This document shows positions 42,102 through 52,384 of a stretch of DNA of 64,000 nucleotides, piece after piece. The stretch is taken from the NCBI GenBank assembly GCA_016871615.1, contig VHCX01000004.1, positions 49,153 to 113,152 on the forward strand. The letters run 5' to 3'. The stretch is from Verrucomicrobiota bacterium. Lineage in GTDB: Bacteria > Verrucomicrobiota > Verrucomicrobiia > Limisphaerales > UBA9464. A model generated the notes under the pieces. The model saw nothing but the letters and a program-made list of their open reading frames with translations, was not told the DNA's origin and ran no database searches. The number at the start of each line of letters is the position of its first letter. The first letter of the stretch is position 1. A program made the position numbers and the translations under genes.

Positions 42102-44174
42102 TCAATCCAGATGGCGGTGCAACCACTCGAAGATGGTCGCATGCCACAGCCGGCTGTTCTGCGGCTTCAGCACCCAATGTCCTTCGTCGGGGAAGTACAG
42201 CAACCGGCTCTCGACCCCCTGGCGCTGCAGCGCCGTGAACAAGGCCAACCCCTGCCCCACCGGCACCCGGTAGTCCAACTCGTTGTGGATGATCAGGTTC
42301 GGCGTGCGGAACCGCGCCGCGAACCGGTCCGGCGAGTCCCGGTCGAACCCCCGGGTCTTCCACGGGATCCCATGCTCCCACTCGTCGAACCACAGCTCGT
42401 CGGTCGACCCGTACATCGAGTGGAACTCGAACACCCCGCAATGCGTCACCAGCGTCTTGAACCGGTCCGTGCGACCCTGGAACCAGTTCATCATGTACCC
42501 GCCATAGCTGGCCCCGGCTGCGGCCATCCGCTTTCGGTCGACCCACGGTTGCCGCTCGCACCAGTCCAGCGCCGCCATCAGGTCCTTGAAGACCTTCCCG
42601 CCCCAGTCCCGCGAGATGTCGTCGGTGAACTTCTGTCCGAACCCCGTCGATCCCCGCGGATTCGGCATCGCCAGCACCCAGCCCTCCGCCGCCCAGACCT
42701 GCGGATTCCAGCGATACGACCAGCTGTCCAAAAACGCCCCCTGCGGTCCCCCGTGCACCCAGAACACCAGCGGGTACCGCTTGGCCGGATCGAACCCCGG
42801 CGGCTTGAGGATCCACAACTGCACCGGCACCCCGCCGGCTCCCTTCACGGTCACCGACTCCGGAACCGGCAGGTCCCAACCGACACGCGCCTCCGCATTG
42901 GGATCCCACACGGTGACCACCCGGCCCGAGGCCGCATCCACCGACTTCAGCACCGCCGGCGAATCCATCCGCGACTCCAGAAACACCACCGAGGCCCCGT
43001 CGGCACCGGCCACCGCATCGCTCGCCGAGCCGACCGACGTCAGCGCGCGCGGCGCCGAATCGCCCTCCGGGTCCACTCGCCACAGCAGCTTGCGACCCTT
43101 CGATTCCGCCTCGAGCACCAGCCAGCCGCCTTTCGACCAGGCAATCGACTCCACCGAATGGTCCCAATCGCGGGTCCGGCCGTGGACCCGACCCGTCTTC
43201 AGGTCCCGGAGCATCAACTGCCAGCGGTCGGCCTCGAAGCCCGCCCGCGCCTGGGCCCGGTAGGCCAGCCACCGGCCATCCGGGGAGAACTGCGGGCACC
43301 CGTCGGCCGCCGGCTGCGTCGTCAGCGGCTCATGCCGCGCCCCGTCCACCGACACCGACACCACGTTGTGGTCGGTGGACCACGACTCCTCGCGCACCGG
43401 GGCCGGCGACGGCGTGTGCACCAGCGACCTCGAATCGGCCGCCCAGGCGAACTCGTCGCCCGAGGCGAAGGTGCTCGACCAGGGCACCGCGTCCTGCGCC
43501 CCCGGCGTGAGATCCACCGGGTCCTTCACCGCCGCGCCCTGCGCCACCGACACCACGAAGAGGTGGTTGCGACGGCCGTCGTTCATGGCGTCCCACTTGC
43601 GCACCGGCAGCGCGTCGTACACCCGGGCCTTCACCTGCCCCTTCTCCAGCCCCTGGATCCGCTCGCGGTTGAGGCGTTCGGATTCCGCCGCCGGCTTGCC
43701 CGAGAACTCCGGGAACACCGACGACAGGAAGGCGATCCTCGAGCCGTCGGGCGACCAGACCGGCGCGCTGGCCCCGGTGGACAGGCGCGTCACGGCACGG
43801 GCCTCGCCGCCATCGACCGGCTGGATCCACACCTGAGGCTCCCCGTCGCGATGGGATTCGAAGGCCAGCCACCGCCCGTCCGGCGACCAGCGCGGATGCC
43901 GGTCGTGCTTGGGCGAGGCGGCGAACTTCCGCGGGACCCCGCCGCCGACCGGCACCAGCCAGACATCGCTGTCGGTGCGGTTCGTGGCCAGGTCGGGGGT
44001 GCTCACCACGCAGGCGATCCACCGCCCATCCGGCGAGGGCTGCGGATCGCTCAATCGCCGGAGGGAAGCCAACCGCTCGAAGGTGAGCCCGCCAGGGACC
44101 TCCGCGGCCCGCATCCCGTCCACCAAAACCGCCATCCCCAGAGTCAACGCCGTCCGAATCGCCCGAGACATCAT
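42102..44174 (-). CDS. S9 family peptidase (acylaminoacyl-peptidase/prolyl oligopeptidase-like)
   Basis: WD40-like propeller (SPDGRWLAFESHRDGEPQVW) and catalytic domain AAAGASYGGYMMNWFQGRTDRFK, ending HWVLKPQNSRLWHATIFEWLHRHL. Confidence 0.92.
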   Translation of the reverse strand: MMSRAIRTALTLGMAVLVDGMRAAEVPGGLTFERLASLRRLSDPQPSPDGRWIACVVSTPDLATNRTDSDVWLVPVGGGVPRKFAASPKHDRHPRWSPDGRWLAFESHRDGEPQVWIQPVDGGEARAVTRLSTGASAPVWSPDGSRIAFLSSVFPEFSGKPAAESERLNRERIQGLEKGQVKARVYDALPVRKWDAMNDGRRNHLFVVSVAQGAAVKDPVDLTPGAQDAVPWSSTFASGDEFAWAADSRSLVHTPSPAPVREESWSTDHNVVSVSVDGARHEPLTTQPAADGCPQFSPDGRWLAYRAQARAGFEADRWQLMLRDLKTGRVHGRTRDWDHSVESIAWSKGGWLVLEAESKGRKLLWRVDPEGDSAPRALTSVGSASDAVAGADGASVVFLESRMDSPAVLKSVDAASGRVVTVWDPNAEARVGWDLPVPESVTVKGAGGVPVQLWILKPPGFDPAKRYPLVFWVHGGPQGAFLDSWSYRWNPQVWAAEGWVLAMPNPRGSTGFGQKFTDDISRDWGGKVFKDLMAALDWCERQPWVDRKRMAAAGASYGGYMMNWFQGRTDRFKTLVTHCGVFEFHSMYGSTDELWFDEWEHGIPWKTRGFDRDSPDRFAARFRTPNLIIHNELDYRVPVGQGLALFTALQRQGVESRLLYFPDEGHWVLKPQNSRLWHATIFEWLHRHLD

Positions 44175-44430
44175 CGGCCCAGTCAACCCCAGGCGAAGCC
44201 CGGAGGCAAAGCCGCGAAAACCCTCGGGAACGGGAAATCAGCCATGAAACGAAGTCTCCATCGATGGAATCCGCCCGGCCCGCCTCGCCTCAGGCCTCCC
44301 AGCGCAGAGAATCGACCCTCAGACACCCCTTGTCCTGGGATCAGATGGATTCTGCACGCCCGAAGGATTTGGGTTTTACACCCGGCGGGAAGCCCTAGAC
44401 TGATCCCCCGGCCCGATCCCGGTTCCTGCG

Positions 44431-45099
44431 ATGCCCAACGACACCCAGATCATCGAACTGCGCCGATTCCTGGCCGAACGGCTGCCGCGCGCCCGGCTGG
44501 GCATCGCGCCGCGACGGACGGCTCCCGACACGCTGGCCACGGGCATCGAGGCGGTGGACCAGGCCCTCGTAGGTGGCCTGCCCAAGGGGGGATTCACCGA
44601 GTTGATCGCCCCGGGCGAAGGCTCCGGCAGCGCCCAGTTCCTCCATGCGCTGCTGCGGCACACGGCCGCGGCCGGACGCTTCCTGACCCTGGTGGACGGC
44701 GCCGACAGCCTCGACGTGGACGCGCTGGAGCCCGAGGCCCTGGCCCACCTGCTGTGGATCCGCTGCCGCAGCACCGCCGAGGCGCTGCAGACCACCGACC
44801 TGCTGCTGCGCGACCGCAACATCGCCCTCGTGGTGCTGGACCTGAAGCTGAACCCGGCCCACGAACTGCGGCGCATCCAGGGCACCCTGTGGTACCGCTT
44901 CGGCCGGCTGATGGAACAGCAGGGCGGCACCGTGCTGGTCGTGACGCCGCACCCCCTGGTGAGCGGAGCCGCCGCGCGCATCGTCTCGCGCACCCGGCTC
45001 GACCACCGCGATCTCGAACGCTCCCCCGGGGCCCTGGACCTCCGATTCGAGGCCGAACGCCGGCGGATCCTGGAGGCGGACTTCCAGCGGACGGCCTGA
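44431..45099 (+). CDS. imuA: ImuA-like translesion-synthesis accessory protein (RecA-fold)
   Basis: LATGIEAVDQALVGGLPKGGFTELIAPGEGSGSAQFLHALLRHTAA; first gene of the imuA-imuB-dnaE2 order. Confidence 0.8.
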   Translation: MPNDTQIIELRRFLAERLPRARLGIAPRRTAPDTLATGIEAVDQALVGGLPKGGFTELIAPGEGSGSAQFLHALLRHTAAAGRFLTLVDGADSLDVDALEPEALAHLLWIRCRSTAEALQTTDLLLRDRNIALVVLDLKLNPAHELRRIQGTLWYRFGRLMEQQGGTVLVVTPHPLVSGAAARIVSRTRLDHRDLERSPGALDLRFEAERRRILEADFQRTA

Positions 45100-45161
45100 A
45101 CGCCCGGTCGCCCAGCGCGTCTCCAACCATCCCAAGCCCCACCCCTCACGACCCGCGCTCC

Positions 45162-46637
45162 ATGTACGCCGCCCTCCACCTGCCCCGGTTCCCGCTCCAG
45201 GCCGTGCTGCGGCCGGCCCCGGACCTCTGGGAACAGCCCGTGGCCCTGGTGGACCCGAGGGCCCGCGGCACCCCGGTGGTCCTCGAGGCGACCCAGCCCG
45301 CCTTGGAGTCGGGCGTCGAACGCGGGCAGACCGCGACCCAGGCGCTGGCCCGATGCGCGGGCGTCCGCATCCGCCACCGCGACCCGTCGAGCGAGACGGC
45401 CGCCACCGACGTCCTGCTGCAGTGCGCCTACGGCTTCTCGCCGCACCTCGAATCCACCGCCCCGGGCCTGTGCACGATGGACCTGCGGGGCCTGAGCCGG
45501 TTGCAGCCCCCGGAGCCCGCGACCTTGCAGGCCTGGGCTGGCGAACTGCGCGCGGTGCTCCTGGCCCAGGGACTCCGCCCCCGCATCGGCGTCGGCGCGA
45601 CCCCCAACCTGGCACGCCATGCCGCCCTGTTCGGCGAGGAGGTCCACGTGGTCACCGACGCCACGGGCTTCGTCGCCTCGCTGCCGGTGTCGGCACTGGA
45701 GCCCTCGAGCGACACGGCCCGGATCCTGGCCGGCTGGGGCCTGCGCACCGTGGGCGACCTGCTGGCCCTCGACCCGGCCGAGCTGGCCGACCGGCTGGGG
45801 CTCGAGGCGATCGGCCTGCTGGCCGCGGCCTCCACGCGGACCACCCGGCCGCTGAACACGGTCCGCCCCCCGGAGGTGTGGACCGAATCCTGGGACTTCG
45901 AGGACCCGGTGGAGACCCTCGAGCCGCTGCTCTTCCTGCTGAACCGCTTCACCGGATCGCTCTGCGCCCGGCTCGCGCTGGGAGCCCGCGCGGCCGAGGC
46001 CATGGACCTGTCGCTGCGCCTCGAGTCGGGGGCGCGGCTCGACCGGCGGCTGGCCATCCCGGAACCCACCCGCGACCCGGCCGTGCTCCAGCGCCTGCTG
46101 GCCACCCACCTCGAGACCGTGCGCAGCGAGAGCGCCGTCGTCGGACTGCGGCTCACGCTCGAGACCACCGTGCCGGCGCAGCGGCAGTTCGGACTCTTCG
46201 AGACGACGCTCAAGGATCCGCGCCAGTTCCAGGAGACCCTCGGCCGCATCGCCGCCCTCCTGGGCCCGGACCGCGTGGGCACGCCAGTCAAACTGCCGCG
46301 GCACGGCGTCGACGCCTTCCGCCTGGCCCCGCCGGAGTTCGAGGGAATCCCGCCCCTGGCGCAGCCACGCCCGGCGCTCCAGGCCCCCGGGCTGCGTCGG
46401 CTCCGGCCCGCGCCGGCGGCCACCGTCGAAGCGGTGGAGGGCCGCCCCGTGTCGATCCGCTGCCCGATCGCCCAGGGCCGACTGGTGGTGACGCTCGGGC
46501 CCTGGCGCGCCTCGGGCCGCTGGTGGGAATCCGGGGCCTGGCATCGTGAGGAATGGGACGCCACCACCCTGCGCGGGCAGGTCCTGCGGCTAGTCCGACA
46601 GCCCGAGGGCTGGACCGTCGACGCCCTGCTCGACTGA
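45162..46637 (+). CDS. imuB: ImuB-like Y-family DNA polymerase-related protein
   Basis: MYAALHLPRFPLQAVLR, GIGVGATPNLARHAA-like segment (RIGVGATPNLARHAALFGEE), LAGWGLRTVGDLLALDPAELADRLG; ATG start trimmed from the 1520-aa open frame. Confidence 0.88.
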   Translation: MYAALHLPRFPLQAVLRPAPDLWEQPVALVDPRARGTPVVLEATQPALESGVERGQTATQALARCAGVRIRHRDPSSETAATDVLLQCAYGFSPHLESTAPGLCTMDLRGLSRLQPPEPATLQAWAGELRAVLLAQGLRPRIGVGATPNLARHAALFGEEVHVVTDATGFVASLPVSALEPSSDTARILAGWGLRTVGDLLALDPAELADRLGLEAIGLLAAASTRTTRPLNTVRPPEVWTESWDFEDPVETLEPLLFLLNRFTGSLCARLALGARAAEAMDLSLRLESGARLDRRLAIPEPTRDPAVLQRLLATHLETVRSESAVVGLRLTLETTVPAQRQFGLFETTLKDPRQFQETLGRIAALLGPDRVGTPVKLPRHGVDAFRLAPPEFEGIPPLAQPRPALQAPGLRRLRPAPAATVEAVEGRPVSIRCPIAQGRLVVTLGPWRASGRWWESGAWHREEWDATTLRGQVLRLVRQPEGWTVDALLD

Positions 46638-46651
46638 CCCCCTCTCCCCCG

Positions 46652-49600
46652 ATGGCCTCGCCTGCGTCCACCCCCGGCTACGTCGAGCTGCACGCCCGCA
46701 GCGCGTTCAGCTTCCTGCGCGGCGCCTCGCTGCCCGAGGAGCTGACCCGCACGGCCGCCAGCCTGGGCCTGCCGGCGCTGGCCGTGTGCGATCGCATGGG
46801 ACTCTACGGCGCACCCCGCGTCTTCGGCACCGCCCGCGAGCAGGGCGTGAGGCCGATCCTCGGCGCGGAACTGGCGATGGACGACGGGTCGGTGCTTCCG
46901 GTGCTGGTGCGCTCGCGCGAGGGCTACCGGAACCTCTGCCGGTTGCTCTCGCAGGCGCATCTGCGCGCGGCCAAGAACGAGGCTGTCGTCGGCTGGGACG
47001 AACTGCCCGCCTTCACCGCGGGCCTGGTCGCGCTCACGGGCGACCTCGAGGGCCCGGTGCTCCGGGCCATCCGCACGGGCCGCGACGCCGACGCGGTCCT
47101 GCACCGGGTCGTGCGCGCCTTCGGGGACGGGCAGGTGTACGCCGAGATCCAGCGCCAGCACCTCCGTGGCGAGTCCCGCTGGAACCGCGCGCTGCAGGAC
47201 CTCGCCGCCGCGCACCGGATCCCGCTCTTGGCCACGGGCGGAGTCACCCAGGCCACGGCCGAGGGTCGGGAGGTGCTCGATGTCTTCGCCTGCCTGCGCC
47301 ACCACACGCACCTCGACGCGGCCGGCACCCACCTGAGCGTCAATGGCGAGGCGCACCTCAAGCCCGCCACCACCATGGCCCGGCTCTTCGGCGACCTGCC
47401 GAAGGCGGTGGCCGAGACGGTGCGGCTGGCCGAGCGGCTGGAGTTCACCCTCGACGACCTGGGCTACGAGTTCCCGCGCTACCCCGTCGGCCCCGGCGAG
47501 ACCATGGAAGGGGTGCTGCGCGACTGGGCCCTTCGCGGCGCGCGCGGCCGCTACGGCGGCGACATCCCGGAGCGGGTGCTGCGGCTGCTGGACAAGGAAC
47601 TGGCCCTCATCGGGCGGCTCGGGTTCTCCGGCTATTTCCTGATCGTCGCCGACATCGTCCGATTCTGCCGCGACGAGGGCATCCTCGCGCAGGGGCGGGG
47701 CAGCGCGGCCAACAGCGCCGTCTGCTTCTGCCTGGGGATCACGGCGGTCGACCCGCTCAAGTTCAACGTGCTCTTCGAGCGCTTCCTGTCGGAGAGCCGC
47801 AAGGGCTGGCCCGACATCGACATCGACCTGCCCAGTGGCGAACGCCGCGAGCGGGTCATCCAGGAGATGTACCGCCGCCATGGCCGGCACAGCGCCGCCA
47901 TGACGGGCACGGTCATCACCTACCGCGGCCGCAGCGCCGCCCGGGAGATCGGCAAGGCCCTCAACCTGCCGACCGACGTGCTCGACCGCTTCTCGAGCCT
48001 GCAGGCCGGCGGCGATTTCCCGCACACCCTCGAGCTCGAGGAGCAGATGCTCCAGGCAGGCCTGCGTGCCGATCATCCGAGGGCCGCGGCCTTCGCCCGG
48101 CTCTGCCACCGCCTGCGCCGGCTGCCGCGCCACCTGGGCCAGCACTCCGGCGGCATGATCCTGTGCCAAGGCGAGCTCACCGGCCTCGTGCCGCTCGAGA
48201 ACGCCTCCATGGCCGGCCGCGTGGTGGCCCAGTGGGACAAGGACGACTGCGAGGGCTTGGGCATCATCAAGGTGGACCTGCTGGGCCTGGGCATGATGGC
48301 GGCGCTGCAGGACACGATCGAGCTCACCACCCGCCGCGGCCGCCCGGTGGACCTGGCGCAGCTTCCCAAGGACGACCCGGCCACCTACGCGCTGCTGCAG
48401 CGGGCCGACACCGTCGGCGTCTTCCAGGTCGAGAGCCGCGCCCAGATGGCCACGCTGCCGCGCATGAAGCCGGCCTGCTTCTACGACCTGGTGATCGAGG
48501 TGGCGATCATCCGGCCCGGCCCCATCCAGGGCGACCTGGCCCACCCGTACCTGCGGCGGCGAGGCGGGCTCGAGGCGGTCCGCTACCTCGACCCCCGACT
48601 CGAACCCATCCTGGAGCGCACCCTGGGCGTGCCGCTCTTCCAGGAGCAGATGCTGGAGATCGCCATGGTCATGGCCGACTTCAGCGGCGACGAGGCCGAG
48701 AACCTGCGCAAGGCCCTGAGCTACCACCGGTCCGACGAGAAGATGGCCCAGGCCACGGCGACGCTGCGGGATGCCATGGCCCGCAAGGGTGTCGCCCCGG
48801 AGGTTGTCGACTCCATCGCCAAGACCGTGGGCTCGTTCGCTCTCTACGGGTTCCCCGAGTCGCACGCCATCAGCTTCGCCCTGCTGGCCTACGCCAGCGC
48901 CTACCTGAAGGTCCATCGGGCCCCGGAGTTCTACGCCGCGCTGCTCAACAACCAGCCGATGGGCTTCTACTCGCCGGCCACGCTGCTGCGCGACGCCAAG
49001 GCCCACGGGGTCGCCGCACGCCCGGTCTGCGCGGCGCGTTCCGACTGGGAGACCCGCGTGGAGCCCGACGGATCCCTCCGCCTCGGGCTGTGCCTGGTGC
49101 AGGGGCTTCCAAGGGCCCAGGCCGCGAGCCTGCTGGACGAACGCGCCCGCCGGCCCTTCACCTCGCTCGACGACCTCAAGGCCCGGACCTCCCTCGGCGC
49201 GGAGGCCCTGCGGGCGCTGGCCTCCATCGGCGCGCTCAACGCCTGGTCGACGGACCGGCGCTCCGCCCTGTGGCATGCCGAGCGCCCCCTGCGCCGAGGA
49301 GAATTGCCCGGTCAGGAAGACGGCACGGGAGCCGCCGGCCAGGGGCAGAACCCCGCCTCGCCGCTGGCCCGGATGTCGCCCGACGAGCGGTTGGCCGCCG
49401 ACTACACCACACTGCGGCTCACGACGGGCCCGCATCCGATGGCACTGCGCCGGGAAGGCCTGCGGGAGACCGTCTGGCGGAGCGACCAGCTCCGGGAGGC
49501 GGCCGATGGCACCGTCGTGCGGGCGGCCGGGCAGGTGATCTGCCGGCAGCGCCCCGGCACGGCCAAGGGCGTGTGCTTCGTGAGCCTGGAAGACGAGGCC

Positions 49601-49789
49601 GGCATCACCAACGTCATCGTGTCGCCCGAACTCTTCGAGGCCGAGCGCCTGAAGATCAGCACCGAGCCCTTCCTGCAGGTCGAGGGCGTGGTGCAGCGCC
49701 GCCACGGCACGGTGCACCTGAAGGCCCTGCGCCTCGAGCGGTTGCCCGACCAGGGCCTGCGGACGGCCGCCTCGCACGACTTCGGCTGA
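46652..49789 (+). CDS. dnaE2: Error-prone DNA polymerase III alpha subunit
   Basis: YVELHARSAFSFLRGASLPEELTRTAASLGLPALAVCDRMGLYGAPRV; GRGSAANSAVCFCLGIT; WPDIDIDLPSGERRERVIQ. Confidence 0.95.
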   Translation: MASPASTPGYVELHARSAFSFLRGASLPEELTRTAASLGLPALAVCDRMGLYGAPRVFGTAREQGVRPILGAELAMDDGSVLPVLVRSREGYRNLCRLLSQAHLRAAKNEAVVGWDELPAFTAGLVALTGDLEGPVLRAIRTGRDADAVLHRVVRAFGDGQVYAEIQRQHLRGESRWNRALQDLAAAHRIPLLATGGVTQATAEGREVLDVFACLRHHTHLDAAGTHLSVNGEAHLKPATTMARLFGDLPKAVAETVRLAERLEFTLDDLGYEFPRYPVGPGETMEGVLRDWALRGARGRYGGDIPERVLRLLDKELALIGRLGFSGYFLIVADIVRFCRDEGILAQGRGSAANSAVCFCLGITAVDPLKFNVLFERFLSESRKGWPDIDIDLPSGERRERVIQEMYRRHGRHSAAMTGTVITYRGRSAAREIGKALNLPTDVLDRFSSLQAGGDFPHTLELEEQMLQAGLRADHPRAAAFARLCHRLRRLPRHLGQHSGGMILCQGELTGLVPLENASMAGRVVAQWDKDDCEGLGIIKVDLLGLGMMAALQDTIELTTRRGRPVDLAQLPKDDPATYALLQRADTVGVFQVESRAQMATLPRMKPACFYDLVIEVAIIRPGPIQGDLAHPYLRRRGGLEAVRYLDPRLEPILERTLGVPLFQEQMLEIAMVMADFSGDEAENLRKALSYHRSDEKMAQATATLRDAMARKGVAPEVVDSIAKTVGSFALYGFPESHAISFALLAYASAYLKVHRAPEFYAALLNNQPMGFYSPATLLRDAKAHGVAARPVCAARSDWETRVEPDGSLRLGLCLVQGLPRAQAASLLDERARRPFTSLDDLKARTSLGAEALRALASIGALNAWSTDRRSALWHAERPLRRGELPGQEDGTGAAGQGQNPASPLARMSPDERLAADYTTLRLTTGPHPMALRREGLRETVWRSDQLREAADGTVVRAAGQVICRQRPGTAKGVCFVSLEDEAGITNVIVSPELFEAERLKISTEPFLQVEGVVQRRHGTVHLKALRLERLPDQGLRTAASHDFG

Positions 49790-49817
49790 GCCCGGGCCTG
49801 CGGGCCGCCGACCCGGC

Positions 49818-51971
49818 TCACCGCGCGCGCAGGCGGAACAGCCGGCCCGCGTTGGTGGCGCTGGTGGACCACTGGAAACGGACGCCGTCATTCAACGGGA
49901 CGCCGTCCACCGGCCGCCATTGGCGTGGCAGGTCCAGCGTGGACTCCTGCAGCTCAAACCCGGTGGCCAGCGCGGGCCAGCTCAAGACCCACAGGTCGTC
50001 GCCGAAGCCGGTGAGGGCCAGGCGCAGGGGTTGCGCCCGCACCGTCACCGCGGCCCGGTTGTCGAGGGTGTCCGGATCGGGCGTGGTCGTGGCGGCGACC
50101 GCCTCGAACCGGGGAGCCGACTCGAGCGGGAGACGCATGCGCACCCGCGCCGTCCACTCGGACTTGGCCGGCAGGGTGCCGACCACGAAGGACAGGCCGG
50201 CGGTCCCCGACTGGAAGCTTCCACCACCCCCGAAGGTCGCGCCGAGGAACTCGGCCGGTGCGGGCAGGCCGAGGGTCGCCGTGACATTGGTCGCCGGCAG
50301 CGGGCCCAGGTTGCGGACCCGGAGGTCGAGCCGGAACTCCGAACCCACGACCACCGGATCGGCCGAGGCGGCGAGGGCGACGTCGATGTCGGCCGTGGTG
50401 CCCACCAGGAAGTCCTGCGGCGAGACCGCCGAGCCTGCGGCCGTCTCGACCGTGATCCGGCCGCTCACCGCGCCCGCGGGCACCAGCACCCGCAGGCCGT
50501 TGGTCCAGGCCGAGACACCGGGGGCAACCACGCCGGCGAAGCGCACCACGGCCGGCAACCCGAGTTCGGTGCCCGAGATGCGCACCTCCGTGCCCACCGA
50601 GCCGAAGGCGGGCGAGAACCCGCTGATCACCGGGAGCAGCCCCTGGATGGAGACCGGTCCTCCGGAGGCCTCGCCACCCGGGGTCACCACCCGGATGAGG
50701 CCGGTGGCGGCCCCCTCGGGCACACGGACGGTAAGACGCCGGTTGTCGACCACCACCAACCCGGGGCCCGCGAGGCGATCGGCGCCGAACAGGACGGCGG
50801 TGGCCCCGAGGAGGTTGGCACCGGTGACGGTCACCGTCTCGCCGGGCTTGGCCAGGTTCGGCACGACGGAAACCACCTGGGGTGCCACGTGGAAGACCGC
50901 CGCCGACTCGTCGGTGCCGGAGGCGCCCGAGACCACCACCGTGCCCGTGCCCGCGCCGGCCGGGACCCTCACCGTGAGTTGCCCGGCCGCGACGGCGACG
51001 GGCTTGGCCGGGATCCCGCCGAAGGAAACCTCCGACACCCCCGACAACCCCGAACCCGTGACCGTCACCAGCGTGCCGACCGCGCCGCCGGACGGCGAGA
51101 AGCCCCCGAGACGGGGGGCCAGCACGAAGTTCGACACGGAGAGGAAGCGCCCCCCGGGGGACTCGAGGATCAGCGGTGAGGACGCCGGGACCCCGGACGG
51201 CACCACCACCCGCAGCAGCGTGTTGGAGACGACCGTGAAGTCGGTCGCCGGCACGCCGCCGAAGGCCACCAGCGAGACGCCCCGGAAGCTGCGGCCGCTC
51301 AGGGTGAGCGTGTCCCCGATGCGGGCCCGCGGCGTGAAGCCCGAGACCCAGGGCGCGGTGTGGAACCACCCGAGCGTGGCGGTCGCTCCGGCGTTGTTGG
51401 TCACCGTGATGGGTCCGGTCATGGCCCCCGGCGGCACCACCGCCAGCGCGGAGGTCTCGGTGACGGTGTCGAGGGCGGCCCGGATGCCGTCGAAGAACAC
51501 CCCGAGGCGGAAGGACGGATCGTCGGGATCCTTGAAATTCAACCCGGTCAGCAGCACTAGGTCGCCCGGCGCGCCACGCGCCTGGTCGGCCTCGGTCTGG
51601 GCCCCGACCCGACCCCAGCGTTGGACGACGGGGGGCACCTGGAAGTTCCAGGGCGTCTGGGTCTGGCCGAGGGCGTTCTCGACGATGAGGGGACCGAGGG
51701 TGGCACCGACCGGGACGCGCACCGCGATCTGGTGATAGCCCAGGCCCAGCGACCGGATCGACTCGACGGTGGCCGGGGTGAAGTTGAAGGTCACGCCCGT
51801 GAGGGGCGGGTTGAGGAAGTTCAGTCCGGTGACGGTGATCAACGACCCGGGCTGGGCCCGGTTGGTGGAGATGGCCGTCAACTGCGGCGCCCCCTGGCCG
51901 AGGAGCAGCAGCGGGGACACCCAAGCAAACCAGGCCCACCACAGGGCCCTCCTGAAACATCGATGCATCAT
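49818..51971 (-). CDS. Secreted IPT/TIG-domain repeat protein
   Basis: repeated 'PxITGFSPAFGSVGTEVRISGTELG / VTVTGANLLGATAVLFG' units; C-terminal CARDB/DUF11-like segment and FELQES...LFRLRAR. Confidence 0.85.
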   Translation of the reverse strand: MMHRCFRRALWWAWFAWVSPLLLLGQGAPQLTAISTNRAQPGSLITVTGLNFLNPPLTGVTFNFTPATVESIRSLGLGYHQIAVRVPVGATLGPLIVENALGQTQTPWNFQVPPVVQRWGRVGAQTEADQARGAPGDLVLLTGLNFKDPDDPSFRLGVFFDGIRAALDTVTETSALAVVPPGAMTGPITVTNNAGATATLGWFHTAPWVSGFTPRARIGDTLTLSGRSFRGVSLVAFGGVPATDFTVVSNTLLRVVVPSGVPASSPLILESPGGRFLSVSNFVLAPRLGGFSPSGGAVGTLVTVTGSGLSGVSEVSFGGIPAKPVAVAAGQLTVRVPAGAGTGTVVVSGASGTDESAAVFHVAPQVVSVVPNLAKPGETVTVTGANLLGATAVLFGADRLAGPGLVVVDNRRLTVRVPEGAATGLIRVVTPGGEASGGPVSIQGLLPVISGFSPAFGSVGTEVRISGTELGLPAVVRFAGVVAPGVSAWTNGLRVLVPAGAVSGRITVETAAGSAVSPQDFLVGTTADIDVALAASADPVVVGSEFRLDLRVRNLGPLPATNVTATLGLPAPAEFLGATFGGGGSFQSGTAGLSFVVGTLPAKSEWTARVRMRLPLESAPRFEAVAATTTPDPDTLDNRAAVTVRAQPLRLALTGFGDDLWVLSWPALATGFELQESTLDLPRQWRPVDGVPLNDGVRFQWSTSATNAGRLFRLRAR

Positions 51972-52384
51972 GACCAGAGGATGAATCCGACAGAACCGGG
52001 GACGACGGATGCCTCGCCCGGATCGGGGTGGGCGAACTCCCCCACCGGGACCGGACCGTCGGGTGCGCAAACCGTAGCCGGAATGGAGGGATTGGCCAGA
52101 GGGCTCATCCGATGAATAAGAACAGGTTGGCAACGTCCGCCCTTGCACCTGTGAACCTTCTGCCCCCATCCCGGCCGGCTCACAGCAACCGGTCCCCGAC
52201 CGGGACGTTCCCTCGGAACTCCGGGCTCCCCCACGGGACCTCCGTGGAACCCTCCACCCCCTGCCAAGACCAGCGTCCCTGACGGCCGCTTGGCCCCATG
52301 GACCCACCCTCCCGTCCGGGAGGGCTCCAGCACCTCCGCATCGACTTTCCCCCCAAACTGTCCGTCACTGACCCCCTGCGCCCC

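Noticed and set aside
42075-45161. Upstream ~1029 aa of the 1520-aa ORF containing imuB
   Set aside because: Mostly antisense to the S9 peptidase and out of frame with imuA; imuB starts at 45162.
45428-49891. 1487-aa minus-strand open frame antisense to imuB/dnaE2
   Set aside because: Same GC-driven shadow-ORF effect; composition is HLVG/RAD-rich and the sense-strand genes have clear family signatures.
46786-51735. 1649-aa plus-strand frame overlapping dnaE2 and antisense to the IPT protein
   Set aside because: Alternative-frame translation of dnaE2 followed by antisense of the IPT gene; Arg/Pro/Ala-rich with no domain.
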